Below, piece by piece: positions 11,430 through 24,562 of a DNA stretch of 64,000 nucleotides (the first letter of the stretch is position 1; the number at the start of each line of letters is the position of its first letter). The translations under genes and the position numbers were made by a program. Under the pieces are notes generated by a model. It did not search any database. It worked only from the letters and a program-made list of their open reading frames with translations, and was not told where the DNA came from. This DNA comes from Silurus meridionalis (Eukaryota; Chordata; Actinopteri; Siluriformes; Siluridae), in assembly GCF_014805685.1 (NCBI RefSeq), contig NC_060885.1:14988632-15052631 (forward strand), written 5' to 3'.

Positions 11430-14100
11430 GTAGTTGAAAAGAAGGTTTTGGGCTCACAATAATTTAAAAAAATATCAAATAGTGTTTGACTGATTAGTAC
11501 CATTCTATTAATATAAGATAAGTGTGCTAAAAGTAACAGAGTCTTTTCACATAAACTTTGATTAAGCAAAAGTCTTGTCACAAAATTAATAATAAATAAC
11601 ATTATAGCCATAACAAATCAAAGTACTTTGGAAATCTATGTACACGTGAAGGCGTGTAAATGCAAATACTTCTGTACTTTGAATCAAATAAAAGTTTAAA
11701 GAGGGGGCTTTTACTTTTACTGGAATAATATTTTACCCAATTTATCAACTCAAGTACATGGTTTGTGTATTTCGTCCACCACTGCTAGATTATGATTAAC
11801 ATTATACCATTATAAATTTCACTGTAGGATGTCCACATCTACATTTATATGCACCCCAAATTTACACACGGAAGCAACATTAATGACAAATTCTAAAGAA
11901 TTATATGTTAACAGCATAGAGTTAATACTTTGATTGTCAGTGTCACATCAGCTTGATTTAAAAGTCACCTATGGCATTTAAACACAATCCTCATCAATGT
12001 CTCATGGATGACTGCCTGCTCTTACGTAAGTCGGGGAAAAAATCGCTGATTCAATCAGTGAGTTATGTTTTGTTTAACTTTTTTTTTATTACTTTTTTTT
12101 TGTATTAATTAATTCAAACACTTTTTGAAACTATTTCTGTCGTCATTGTACAGAGTGTGTACAGAGAACAGAGAATTTCTGGTTTGATTATGTAAGCACA
12201 TTGCAATCCCTTTAACAATCAGCATCTGATTACAAATGATTTACCTAAACTAACTGATTAGACATGACTATTTCAGTATGGTGTATAACTAGCCAAGCCT
12301 TGATCAAAACAAGGCAAAAAATACACTCATCTAACAAAGCTAAAACATTTTAGACAGTCTGACTAAACTCCATTTGTTAAGCTGTGTTTTCTTTACCACG
12401 TTTTACATTTGCAGGCAGATTGCAAGGAAAAGTTAGAAAATAGCTTTAAAAACAACACTTCCACATCATATGGGTGAAATAAATTTATATATATTCAGTC
12501 ACAGCAGTATCACTTCACATATGTAGCAGTTTGTATATAAATGTATTTTTTTCCAATGTTTCTAATTATATTTTAGACCTTTTTTATTTTTCAGTGTGTA
12601 TGTAAAGATGTAGTATCTCTGGCGCAAATAACCCAGACACTTACTATAAATAAGTAGCCTTTTTCTGAGCACCACCACTCTGCTGCCCAGATCTGTGAAT
12701 ATGCACTCAATGTTCTGTACTGGTCAAGCCAGGCCTTGGTGAATCCAGTTAGATGTGGGTCTCTTTCTGTACCGCTCTAAAGCAGCAGGCTGCTTGCTAG
12801 TTGAGCTTGTCCGACTAGATGAAAGATGGCAGAGGAGTGACACTGGGGGACGATAGCCCTGGTGACACATGCACTGCTCTCCTCTCACTCATTCCTTTTC
12901 TGCAATGCTCCCTGGCTCCACTCATTTACATAATACACTTCTGACACCTTTACTTTATTCATCAATCACCAGGCTTCTCTCCCAGTCTACCTTTTGTCTG
13001 AGCATGTCTCTGCTCCATCAGGACCCGCACAAAAGATTAATTTCACAGGTTTCTTTTCCCCTCCCAACTCCTCTTCCCCTCCTCTATATTCCTCTGCTTT
13101 TTTCCACCTCCCTTCTCCTTCCTTTCATTTCAAAGATACAAAGCTCAAGAAATGACAGAAGGAAGATAATGAAAACAACAATGCGAGCAATTTTTACTCC
13201 TGCAGGTCGCATCACTGGATTTTCCTCTCCTCCTTTCCCTCCTCCTTCCTCGTTTCTGCGGAGGCGCTGCCATCTGTCTAAGGTTCACACTGCCACCTCA
13301 CGCTTTAATCTGCATCCACGCAGCTTTGGGCCCACCACCTTACTGAATTCATCTACGTCTGTCTCTACCACCCTAACACTAATCTCATGCTTTCCTACAT
13401 ACTTTGGAATTACTTAGCATGCTTAATGTTTTTTTTTTAAACCTGGAATCTTTTTTTTTTTTAGTGTTCATTGTGTACTTGTTTGTACATATCTGCTTTT
13501 CAGCAGCATGCAGTTTGCTCGCGACATGTGTCAGCATTAAATGCTCACTGAAAACCATTTTCCTTATACAAACAACACCAACTAGTGACAAGATTAAGGT
13601 AAACAAACACTGATAAACAATATATACTCTCTCAGTAAAAATGAATTCCCACTGGCCTACTATTATCAATACAACATTAGCCAATCAGAATGTGATTCCT
13701 GCTTGTCACGTTTAGGGACAAATGCAGAGCAGAAATTCATCATTCAGGGAGACAAAGTAGTTAAAACAGTCCATGTGGCTTATAGGACTAGCAGCTTTCA
13801 GGACTGGGGCACTAGATGCCTCAGGCCAGGACATACACATAAGCATTAAAGTGAAAGTATTTGCCTCATTTCACCATTACAAACTCAAGAAACTGAACTG
13901 CCCCAGATAGTTTACAGTCAAACTAGAAAGGTCTTATTTACATTTCATGGAGAAACTGGCCAGTGCAGGTCTTCCCATTTATTTTAGCAGATACTCTTTT
14001 GACTTCCAAAACATTTGCAGGCCCTGTAAAGCCCATCATCTCATAAATCTGCAAGGATTCATAACCTGTTTTGGATGGTTAAACAAAAGAAAATCACTAA
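11430..14100. other. unique DNA, no gene seen
   Basis: AT-rich unique sequence to about 12650, then a pyrimidine-rich stretch (12850-13400). The stretch carries a 182-codon open frame at 12869-13417, which is Ser/Leu/Pro/Thr-rich because of CT-rich composition, has no recognisable domain and is judged fortuitous. The non-repetitive block 12660-12860 could be regulatory. Confidence 0.5.
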
Positions 14101-14113
14101 CAAATGGGAAAAA

Positions 14114-14290
<177 letters not shown>

Positions 14291-14404
14291 GCTGTAAAAA
14301 TAATACCCACTGCTAGAAATAATCACATAACTTTCATATAAGATAAAGGTGGGTAATATTTCTGTTAAAAAAGTTTTAAGAAAATTAAAAATACAAGTGT
14401 CTCA

Positions 14405-14640
14405 CATCAGTAACCACTATATCCTGCTCAGGGATACAGCAGTCCAAATCAGAACACCAGGACTCATTCACACATTAATTTACACCTAGGGGCACTTTAC
14501 AGCTGCTAATTCATTTACAGGCATGTTTTAGGGAAGTATACATTCATATAGACACAGGAGGAACATGCAAAACTCTGCAGAGACAGTAATTCTGGGAAAA
14601 GTGAGGTGCTAGGGATATCTGTTGTACCGCTGTGCTTTAA
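14405..14640 (-). mobile_element. tRNA-derived SINE-like repeat, copy 1
   Basis: Read on the plus strand this is the reverse complement of a common teleost SINE. Landmarks are CATCAGTAACCACTATATCC at the left (element 3' end), TTACACCTAGGGGCACTTTA in the middle, AGGCATGTTTTAGGGAAG, and GTACCGCTGTGC at the right, corresponding to the tRNA-like 5' head. Related copies occur at 22275, 27965, 30530, 43970 and 57005. Divergence is moderate, indicating an old insertion; the family name was not verified. Confidence 0.75.
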
Positions 14641-15377
14641 TATGTATTGTATGTGAAAAACAATATAAATGATGCATATGTGAAATGTGCACATGTAAAG
14701 TTTATGTGACTTTTCTCTAAAGGACAAAATGCAAAGGGACCTAAGGCAAGTGTTATCCATTTTACTGTTTTAAGACCTTTGTGGAATAATCAAATTGGGC
14801 CATCAAGGTTTACAGTGGTGCATTTTGTTTGTTGTACAGTTGAAGGATTCCTATGGCTTTTTATGTTGCAAAGGATTTTATTAGATTACATTTCTAGAAA
14901 GAATTCAGGTTTAGGCAGATTTGCTAATGCAATTCAGTGTCCCTAAATGCATTTTCTGGAGTTCTAAATCTAGTTAACACAAAGTTTAGACATGCCTGAG
15001 TCACCCTGCAAAACACTAAACTGTTGAATCCAGAGACAGAGTACCATAGAATTCAAAGTATGGTAATGCGTTGTATAAAATGTCACACACTGCTAACATT
15101 AAAGCTTTCTCCATTTGAAAAAAAAAAAATCACTTCAGAAACCGACAGTAGTGTTATTGGCGGTTGTGGCAGTTTGGCTGCACAGACCTTGAAAGAGTGG
15201 AAGACAGATATGCAAAAATATTCTGCATACAAGCAGGAAATACAGCAAGACCTTGTGAATATTCACTAACAATAATAGACACATCACAGTCCTCAACAAA
15301 CACCATTAATATGTAATAAAGTGAACTTTTATTCAGGAAAACTATTGTTTATTGTCCTCCGTTTGTCCTCACTCGTG

Positions 15378-15380
<3 letters not shown>

Positions 15381-15414
<34 letters not shown>
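15381..15414. repeat. (CT)17 microsatellite
   Basis: Perfect CT array at the start of a 340-bp pyrimidine-rich segment that ends in a second, longer CT array. Ser/Leu-rich open frames here are translation artefacts. Confidence 0.97.
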
Positions 15415-15418
<4 letters not shown>

Positions 15419-15622
15419 TTCTCTCTCACTTTCAGTGCATCACATTCCCTTTCACTGTTTCTTTTTCACCTCCTCTATATTTCTCTTTTTATCCATCCAC
15501 TTTCTCTCTCTTACTTCCTACCACTCGCAATCTCCTCTGATCCTATCCCCCACTCTCTCACTTTCTTTACCTGCCCTGTTCACACACTCTCCTTCCCCTA
15601 CTCCTGTCCCCCACTCTGTCAC

Positions 15623-15635
15623 TCCTCTCTCTCTC

Positions 15636-15700
<65 letters not shown>
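15623..15700. repeat. (CT)n microsatellite
   Basis: About 38 CT units with two TTT interruptions in the first third. Together with the CT array at 15381 it brackets a pyrimidine-rich spacer with triplex-forming potential. Confidence 0.97.
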
Positions 15701-15704
<4 letters not shown>

Positions 15705-16090
15705 CTATGCGGAAAATGACTGCTCACCTCCCACTGCAGGTGGTGTAGGGGAGGCAGCAAGGGAAGTGAGTGGTTTGATTTATCGGAGGCTGTCAGCCCC
15801 TGGGAGGATTGGAGGCTATGGGAGGGTGGCGTCTCCTCCTTGGCCCCTTGGCTGGCTATGAGGCAGACCCCATCTCTCATTAGGAGAGCAGAGCAGCTCC
15901 ACTTGAAAGTGACATTCACACTCCCGTCTCCAACTCACAAAATGCAAAGAGATGACAGCCCCTCACCACTTAAAAGCCAGGGTCCCTCTTTTCAGGCCCG
16001 GGAAAACATCAATTTATTACATTAGGTTTGGCAGATATCCATACGATACCTATACGGCTCAAACAACCCACCCACCCCGTCACTCTATGC

Positions 16091-16092
<2 letters not shown>

Positions 16093-16133
<41 letters not shown>

Positions 16134-16141
16134 ACACACAC
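16093..16141. repeat. (CA)n microsatellite
   Basis: About 24 CA units with one TA interruption near the end. Overlapping HT and CV open frames are artefacts. Confidence 0.97.
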
Positions 16142-16144
16142 ATT

Positions 16145-18890
16145 CTCGCGCCTATCCTGTCGTTCCCTTCATCACCTCGTTCGGCAGCCCACCCACTCAT
16201 TCTCCTTCCACACCTCCTTACTGCTGTCACCCTCTCCCCCACCAAACACCTTGTTTGCTTGGTGGGATTTTAATTCACAATTAGTCCATAGATACTTGCA
16301 AAGCAATAGGGACAAAAGTATTTTTTGGGGAGGTTAGAGGTGGTGGTGGTGTGGGGGGGTCATGCTATGGAGAACAGATCATATCTGAAATACTGAAAAA
16401 CACTTACAGGCCCACGATACTATTTTGAGAACACTTGGTTACACTTCATGGAATTTCATTTACATAATATAATATACATTTGGTCCACAATCGAGCTTTA
16501 GCATGTCTAGTGAGCATGTCTAGCATGTCTAGTAAAATCAGGAAATAAAACTTTGACCTAGTTGAATGCTCCTTTGTTATCTTGCTACATTTGCATTTGT
16601 TGCTATCATTTAAAATAGAGACTTGAAGCACTTCATGTTGCTGAAATGTAAAGGTCTCAACAGTAGGAAACCAATTATTACAATCTACTAATTTAAGAAG
16701 TACTTTTTTTTCAATACATTTATATGTCTGTACATTTATAATCAGTATCAGCAAAGCTCTCTACTGTAAACAAAAATATTGAAATATTTTAGTGAGTTTT
16801 AAGTTATTCATGCATGATTACTTCTAAAAAAAACATTGAATACTAATGCTTAAAGTGAAATGTAAGTTAACGTTGAATGAAAGTTGAACACATTCAAATG
16901 TAAACATTTTAGTTTTTTTTTTTTTTTTTTCTTTTTAAGTATAATGGGTGCAGCACACTGAAGCATGCACTGTCTGGCTAAGCTGCTGCTACTGCTATTG
17001 ACTAATTAGCCAGTAATAATTACCATTTTTTTATGCAAATGAAAATCAGTCCCCATTATTCCACACAATAGCAACACAATGTTATCTTGCAATAGTAAAT
17101 GTAGTGAGAGGACAGTGAGAGGAAGGGGGGTGGGGGGTAGGAAATCATATCCTTACCAAAGCTGTCAAACCAAGAGCAAAGAGAAGAGCGGAAGAACAAG
17201 TGAACGAAAGTGATGTAGTACCTGGAATGATAGACATGGGAAAATAAAAGAAAGAAATCAATCAATTAAGCCCCATTTTGCAAAAATGAGCGGGCAAAGC
17301 ATGCAGAGCAGGAAGCGGGGCGGAAGAGGAGGTAACGGAGCGCATGCTGGAGAAAGCAAAAGAAGTCATTTTCTTTTCTTGTCTTCCATGCTTCGTCCTC
17401 TCCATCTCTCTTTAAAGATCGGCAGCCTGTGGGGAGGGGATGGAAGCGATATGCAAAATGGGCCCTCTACAACCAAAGTAGCCTGCAAAATGAGGTGTCA
17501 GCATGTGAAGCTCATTGATGTATGAATGCGAAAAATCAAAAGCGGCAGCAGACAGACAGGGCTAAAGGTGAGACAGGCACGATGTGAGCAGCTGTACATT
17601 GACGTCAAGGTGTTGGCATACTAGCCCTCTCTTTCTCCCTTTCTCCTCTTCACCTCTTTATTTATTTATTTATTTATCTCCTCCTTCTTTATTGGAGGGG
17701 CCAAACCCTAACAAGGTACACAGGCCACAGGACGATGAAAGAATGCTATTCATAGAAATGATCATACTCCCTAAGGAATACCAACTAATTTGTTATAAGG
17801 ACAATACTTCGTCCCCTCCCACTGAGCCTCAACCACAGTGATAGAGAATATCACTCTTTATTGTGTGCAAATTCCAATTTTGCACTGCAAACAAAGCTAG
17901 TACGAAGGTATAATTCTAAAATCTTACAGTTTGTAGCGAAGCGGTGAAGTTATTTGCTTGAATGTTGCCATGGAAAAACTATTGTTAGAGAAATCTCATA
18001 AATATCTCATGAATAGAACAAGGTAATTCCATCTCCAAAAATCCACATAATACACTCTACAAAATGTTTTGTATTGAATTTTGTTTTGTACTGGACAGTG
18101 TGTTTTTGAACAAACCATATAATGACTGCCATGCTGACATAGATATGCATACACACAGTATATAAAAAGCATGCTTGGTTTCATCCTTCTAAATAGAATG
18201 CTGGTGAATGTAAGACTGGGGTGGTATGAGCATTTCAGAACTTTCATAACCTCATGGTAGTGTAAGCACTCCATTTTGTGGGTCTTGTGGAAAATAAACT
18301 TAAAATTTGGCTGATTTCTCCCTTGAACCAAATGACCTGAATCTGTCTTTAGTCAACTATAATCATACATAGTAAGCTAGTTAGGTAAATGGTGACCAAG
18401 CAAGATGATATCTACCAATGTTGAGGGTATTTTCAAACATTATTAGCTTGCAAGCCTTTCTAATATCTAATGTTATCTATCTTTTTTGAGGGGAAAAAAT
18501 GGAAAAAACACCTTGGTCAGATAACTAATAGCTAAAATCCTAAAGTTTAGTTTGCCCATTCTAAAAGTACTACTAATAAAACAGAATAGCAAACAGTGAG
18601 TCTTTACTAGATGGGAAGAAATTTATTTGATTAGTAATGAATTCTAATTGTGTTTAGAACAATGCTTAGAAATAAGCCATCAAATATATAAGACTAAAAA
18701 GCTCAGCTCTAAGCAAAAAAGCAAACTCTAAAAGATTAATTATCAGGCTAAACTATCTAAATCTTTTTGTCAAAATTCAAGGTTTTTTTTTTTTTACAAA
18801 ACTGCCTCAATACAATTGTCTTTAAAAATAATTGAAATAAAAATAAAAAGTATATAAGAGTAAATATGAAAAATACTAAATGACAATCAT
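16145..18890. other. mostly unique DNA, no gene seen
   Basis: Contains a G-rich tract near 16326-16358, a short triplication of GCATGTCTAG at 16500-16530, a poly-T run at about 16913, a G-rich run at 17115-17136 and a (TTTA)6 tract near 17656. A 79-codon frame at 17286 (SGQSMQSRKRGGRGGNGAH) lies in a less AT-rich block but matches nothing recognised. Confidence 0.5.
16955..17060. promoter_or_regulatory. candidate enhancer-like block (TAATTA plus octamer)
   Basis: A compact cluster of developmental-factor motifs: CTAATTAGC near 17002, AATAATTACC near 17016 and the octamer ATGCAAAT at 17033-17040 (POU/OCT type), in non-repetitive sequence. This combination is typical of deeply conserved vertebrate non-coding elements. 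The motifs are seen; the function is inference. Confidence 0.3.
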
Positions 18891-18894
18891 ATTC

Positions 18895-19102
18895 CAGTTC
18901 TTTTGCTTACTTCTGTACAGGTTTTGTCTTTGGTTTTGTCTTCTCTGCATCACCCTGTTTGCCTGTGTTTCAGACCTGGACTATGTTTTTGCCTTACCCT
19001 ATTGCTCAGTGTTTCTTTATTAAAGCCTGTTTTCTCCATACCCCTGTGACATCTTGCATTTGGGTCCTCACTCACCCAGTCTCACCCGCAAGATTTCTGA
19101 CA
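18895..19102 (+). mobile_element. 3' part of a second LTR, same family as the solo LTR at 10397
   Basis: TTGGTTTTGTCTTCTCTGCATCACCCTG... through GCCTTACCCTATTGCTCAGT and GGGTCCTCACTCACCCAGTC to TTTCTGACA matches the last ~210 bp of the LTR at 10397-10929 block by block. It has a better polyadenylation-type ATTAAA and extra sequence before GGGTCCTCACT. The 5' boundary is approximate and the 5' two-thirds is missing. Both copies point the same way but lack an internal retroelement between them, so they are treated as separate insertions. Confidence 0.75.
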
Positions 19103-19109
19103 CCTAGGG

Positions 19110-19410
19110 TTTTCACACAATGTGTGTTTCACACAGTGTCAATAGTTAACAGAGAATGGTGCAAAAATATATAAAATACAATGTGCGAACGACAATTCTG
19201 TGGATAGAAACAAGAAGTCAGGAAGCCCATATTAACTGAAATACCCACTCTTTACAAGTATGGAGAAAAGCATCTAACCTTGAGGTTCATGGTCTATAAC
19301 AGCTGAAAGCCACAACGGGTCTAAATCCTTTAGCCAAGAACAGGAATCCAAGACAATCATCAGCACAGATTTAAAGAAACCGGATAGCAGTATTTTGAAA
19401 AACAGGTCAT
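19110..19410 (+). mobile_element. Tc1-like transposon relic, transposase-region fragment
   Basis: AGAATGGTGCAAAAA, AATTCTGTGGATAGAAACA, GAGAAAAGCATCT, CCTTGAGGTTCATGG and AGCCAAGAACAGGAATCC fall in the order seen in fish Tc1-like transposase genes (N-terminal DNA-binding half), as I recall them. It directly follows the LTR fragment. Stops and small indels prevent a reading frame and both ends are missing. The same family is seen at 8236-8726 and 62470-62985. Confidence 0.7.
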
Positions 19411-19523
19411 TTTCTTTCAACAGTCACCTGTTTTGTCTTGCACCCTTAGTGTGTGTACTCTTATATAGGCCTTCATCTTTTAAGGGCAGGTGAAGAATAA
19501 ATGGCATAATTTTTTCGAAACAG

Positions 19524-20113
<590 letters not shown>

Positions 20114-20154
<41 letters not shown>

Positions 20155-20167
20155 TATAATATATAAT
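20114..20167. repeat. (TA)n tract
   Basis: About 15 perfect TA units followed by imperfect ATAT/AATAT sequence, immediately flanking the right end of the MITE. Confidence 0.95.
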
Positions 20168-20514
20168 TGATTAGATAAAATGTATTATTTATGTAAATGT
20201 GTGTATGAAGTTCTTCTTTTTTGTTATTTGGACATGACTGCACATTAGCACATGGCATGGTGACACAGAGACACAAAAGCTGCAGTCAAACTCATCTATA
20301 TGCTTTCAGAAAATGTTGTGCGTGTTCAGTAATTTGCTCCTTTGTCATGCGGACTGACGCAGTAGACATTTGCATGCCCCCTCCCTCTAGAGTGGGTGGA
20401 TAAAGGATGACTCCTGTAATGCACTCAGTATTTGTGGCAGGGGCTGATTGATAAAGTGGAGTTTGCTGTTGTGCAACACTCATGTCTCGCCAGAGGGCCA
20501 CAAACAGAGGAAAA

Positions 20515-20516
<2 letters not shown>

Positions 20517-20558
<42 letters not shown>
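20517..20558. repeat. (GA)n microsatellite
   Basis: About 18 GA units, continuing into a 250-bp purine-rich stretch (to about 20765) with G-runs at its end. The minus-strand SL-rich 118-codon frame is a by-product of this composition. Confidence 0.95.
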
Positions 20559-21154
20559 GAAGGTAAAGGAAAAGGAAGTATCAATGATAAAATATATTCA
20601 GACAAGACAGATTGAGATGACAGAAAGGTGACAAATGCAAAGCAAAATGGAGAGTAAAAGAAAGAGGAGTGAGCAAAGAAAAGAGAGGGAATAATGGAGA
20701 AAGAAGAGAGTGAGTAATCCATGGCTGGGAAAGAGAGAGGGGGCGGGGGTAGAGGGGGGAGTCGATACAGGCTGCAGTGCTGAAATGAGTTCTTAAGGTA
20801 TGCTCCTGGGTGCAGGACTTGTAAAGCAGATGTCATTCTAATAATGTGGAGCTGGTGAACATGCTGGGCCTAAACCCGCCAGGATGAAGCCTCAAGCCCT
20901 CATGCTAGCGACTAATGCCATTTTATGAGGCGCCATCTTATAAAGACAATGCCCGCCTGATGCCACATGCTTAAGCTCGTCAGCTGCAGGCACCACCAAG
21001 CATTTGCTGGAGGGATTTTATTTCATTATTTCATAAGCCTCAATTTTGAAATTTGATTCAACCTCCGTCACTAAAAGCCTCAGTTTTCCCTCTTTTCCCA
21101 GGTCAGGAACACCTTCAGGGCCTTCTGTCGTCCAGCTGTGATCTTGTCTGTGAA

Positions 21155-21206
21155 AACACACACACACACATAAACACATACACACACACACACACATACA
21201 CATATA
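21155..21206. repeat. imperfect (CA)n microsatellite
   Basis: CA units interrupted by TAAACACATA and CATA. Confidence 0.95.
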
Positions 21207-21665
21207 AAACTTCTTTAAAGTTTTGAGCAACACTTATTAGACGTTTTTTCGGAATACTGTAAAGGCCTTTTAAAAGTCACGAGACCTGATCTGTTTTTTC
21301 CGCAATTTATAAGTAATTGCACAAAATTTGCATTGACTTGGACAACATGTTGATGTGAAAAAAGAACATGTAATATTAGCAGATTTATATAGTCCAGGTA
21401 ACCTGGCATTAATTACTGTGTGAGGAGGCACGGCTGTACGAGTGCAGCGATGCTTTACGAGTTGTCTTGAGCAGTGGGAGTGCATGTGTTTTTTCCGTCC
21501 CACTCTCCGGCTCTCACCCATTACCTGACAGCTCTGGGCTCCGGAGTATAGCTTAATAAAAGTTAATCATGAGAAACTTGCTCATTAATTACATTTTGGT
21601 CCGGCCTAGCATAGTCCCTCATATTCCAAGCTCAAGCCACGCTTTCTTTCTGAAACAGATCCACA

Positions 21666-21722
21666 ATCACACACAGACACACAGACACAGACACACACAC
21701 ACACACACACGCACACATATGC
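21666..21722. repeat. imperfect (CA)n microsatellite
   Basis: CA units with CAGACA interruptions on the left and CGCACACATATG on the right. Confidence 0.95.
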
Positions 21723-22274
21723 ACACATGCACACATTCACAGTGAGATGTTTCCATGGCCTCCAGAAAAACTGTGCAGTGAGACATTCACAATTAAGCAA
21801 GCACTGTTACTGTTTTAGTGCCAAGTGCATTATGCTTTTACTTTATGAAATCTTATAGAGTGAAAAAGCCAGCTGTTTTTGTGTTTTTATTTGATTGAAT
21901 ATTTATATTACACTTGACCTGTCTTGGACAGGCTCATCTCTGGTGACCTGTGAGAGGAATTAAGCATGCAAATGAAGGATATGAAGGTAAACAGTCTGGC
22001 CGTAATGGCAGAAGGCTTAGATATGAAAAATCTACATTTCTGCAAATTTCCAGAACACAAACATATACTTAGCATGCATTCATTTGCAACACATTTACAG
22101 TTTAATTTGTTGGTATGTTAATGTGTATTATGTGTTTGTAGCTCTGTCCTTCCAAATGCTTCCAAAGGTGTATATAAACATGGCACATTGTAAAGAAACA
22201 ACAAAAAAAGGATATTTATATAGTATTTGTCTCTGTAACGGTTCCAAAATTCTCACAATCTCAATATATTTTTA

Positions 22275-22450
22275 CTGTATGTGCATTAGAGCATTCCTAC
22301 CTCATAGCTCCAGCATCCTCAGTTTGATGCTGACCTTGGGTTCTGACTTACTCTCGGTTTGAAGTTTTGCATGCTTTCTCCATGTCTGTGTGGGTTGCCT
22401 ATGGATTCTCCGATTTCTTCCCAATTTTCAAAAAAATAACAGTTGCTGGA
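22275..22450 (+). mobile_element. tRNA-derived SINE-like repeat, copy 2 (5' part)
   Basis: CTCATAGCTCCAGCATCCTC, GTTTGATGCTGACCTTGGGT (B-box-like region), GAAGTTTTGCATGCTTTCTC and CATGTCTGTGTGGGTTGCCT follow the order of the teleost SINE whose minus-strand copy is at 14405. The expected 3' end (GACCCTGTCTGGGATAAGTA, then GAATGAATG) appears separately at about 22905-23010, so the copy has probably been split by the intervening CAT and ATAGAT repeat sequence. Confidence 0.7.
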
Positions 22451-22603
22451 ATATAACAACAAAATGACAACAAAAAAATGTTAGTTTGGGTATATGTAAT
22501 ATTATCGGCAGTAGGACAAAAACAATGGTGTTTAAATATTATTTAGTTTTTTGTAAATAACTGAATAGGGGAAAGTCAATTTGATGTAAAATTTACTTAT
22601 TTA

Positions 22604-22647
<44 letters not shown>
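22604..22647. repeat. (CAT)14 trinucleotide repeat
   Basis: Perfect CAT/ATC trinucleotide array. Confidence 0.98.
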
Positions 22648-22723
22648 GTGATTAATTAACTGTAGGCATACCTCAGATTCAGAACAACTTTTGTCCACGA
22701 GCAGTCAGAAGCTACTGACGTCA

Positions 22724-22811
22724 GCCATGTCACATCAAATATAGATATAGATATAGATATAGATATAGATATAGATATAGATATAGATAATATAGCCATG
22801 TCATATCAAAT
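22724..22811. repeat. (ATAGAT)8 array bracketed by 17-bp direct repeats
   Basis: Eight perfect ATAGAT hexamers (22741-22788) lie between GCCATGTCACATCAAAT (22724-22740) and GCCATGTCATATCAAAT (22795-22811), which differ at one base. This is best explained by a tandem duplication of a ~71-bp unit, or by slippage/template switching that created both the flanking repeat and the hexamers. Confidence 0.95.
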
Positions 22812-22904
22812 ATCAGATCCTTGCCTTATAAACTGAAATGCCAGGTTATGAATGATCATATCAGGTTTGCTACTAGTGGATTGGCTGTGTGTAGGACAAA
22901 CTCA

Positions 22905-23010
22905 ACATTCACAGTGACCCTGTCTGGGATAAGTAGGTACTGACAATGATAAAGGAAAAAATGAATAAATAAATGAAATAATGGATGAATTAATAAAAGA
23001 ATGAATGAAT
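22905..23010 (+). mobile_element. SINE-like repeat, 3' end with (GAAT)n tail
   Basis: ACAGTGACCCTGTCTGGGATAAGTAGGTACTGA, then a GAATAAAT/GAATGAATGG tail, matches the 3' terminus of the same SINE family. It is probably the displaced 3' half of the copy starting at 22275. Confidence 0.6.
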
Positions 23011-23129
23011 GGAACTGGAATGTAGTTTAGAATAAACTCTGGCTAAGTAAAATTTGCTAAACAAATTCTCCAAAGTTTTAAATCTTACATATATTTTAAG
23101 ATTTTTGTGAAGGTTTGCATGTCTGTATC

Positions 23130-23133
<4 letters not shown>

Positions 23134-23202
<69 letters not shown>
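23134..23202. repeat. (TG)34 microsatellite
   Basis: 69-bp perfect TG array. The minus-strand poly-HT frame is an artefact. Confidence 0.98.
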
Positions 23203-23205
<3 letters not shown>

Positions 23206-24435
23206 GCCTCTTATGGGAGTGAGATGCTAATTGGAAGAGAGTTGGTGTCTCTGCTGCATTTTCAGGTGTGAAGAGTATGCAGTACCCGTGGAAATAGCAC
23301 ATGTTCACAGGGGGCACAGAGAGTAGGTGTTAGTGAGAAAAACTGCCCTGGTGACACATTATGGCATCAACAGCTATGGAGTAGCTGTCATTCTGACCAA
23401 TTCACCTAGTGATAAAGACAAAAACAAAGTGTTTAAGTTTTCTTGAGGTACTGACAGGACAAGGTGCTAAACTCAGCAAACACCAGGACCTTATTATAGA
23501 TAAATAATTATCCTGATGTGAAATCTTGCAGCTATTAATAACAGTAATAATTTGAATGCAGCTTTCTCTCACACACTAAAACGAACCTGGTATTTTTTTT
23601 TATTTTTTACCAAAAAGTGTTATTAAGATGTTATAGGTTTAGCATTATAAAGCCATAATGGTTATTCTATAAAAAATTATGAATTTATGAAGAAGACAGG
23701 CCAATATGTTTAATATGTGTGTGAAACAGCAATAAATATTGTAAACAATATAATAAGTGTAACTGAAATCCTGCAAATAGAAAACAAATTAAATACAAGC
23801 CTAGCAATACAAATCTTTGATGCAGTATAATACATAATGCTAATTTTAACCATCATGATTTCTGTGATGACATCTGCAACCAAACCAAATCTCACTTTGG
23901 GACAGACCAGAGTGGATGTGACTGATTGTGGGAAGGATGGCATTTAAAATGAGGGCACAGGAGGGAAGCTGGTTGGGAGCGATGCAATAGCCCTCCACTT
24001 TGGCCATATCCATAACTTGTGTTTTGAAATCATCTCACATCTTCCAAATCGGCTGGGCCGGTATGTTCAGTGGATACAATTACTTGGAAATTGCAGCTCT
24101 GCATCACATAATCTGATATAATAGGGATTGGTAATGAAGCTGAAATGATTAAGCATATTTAACCATTTAGTGCTTGGAATCCCGATTTTATAACCACTTA
24201 GCACCTGGGAATGATGGCAGTTTATTATGTTTTTTTTTTTTTTTTGCATTTGAAATTATGTCCATAAAGCAGCCCATGGGATTAGTGTTAATTATTGGTT
24301 ATTACTAATGCGTTTTTTTTTATTGTGACCTCAGAACTTTTGCTTTTTTTTTGCCTGGGCTTTCAGCTGTGAGCTTGTCCGTAACAACACAGAAATGATT
24401 GTCACACAAGTGATAAGGTGATATCATAACAAATC

Positions 24436-24562
<127 letters not shown>

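Noticed and set aside
12869..13417. 182-codon open frame as a gene
   Set aside because: Composition follows the CT-rich DNA (Ser, Leu, Pro, Thr), with no domain and no splice or promoter context; the end overlaps AT-rich low-complexity sequence.
15321..15919. 132- and 133-codon frames on opposite strands
   Set aside because: Both are generated by CT/GA microsatellites (SLSLS and RERER runs).
20735..20761. G-quadruplex in the G-rich run
   Set aside because: Only three runs of five or six G are present rather than the usual four separated runs; the tract is simply purine-rich.
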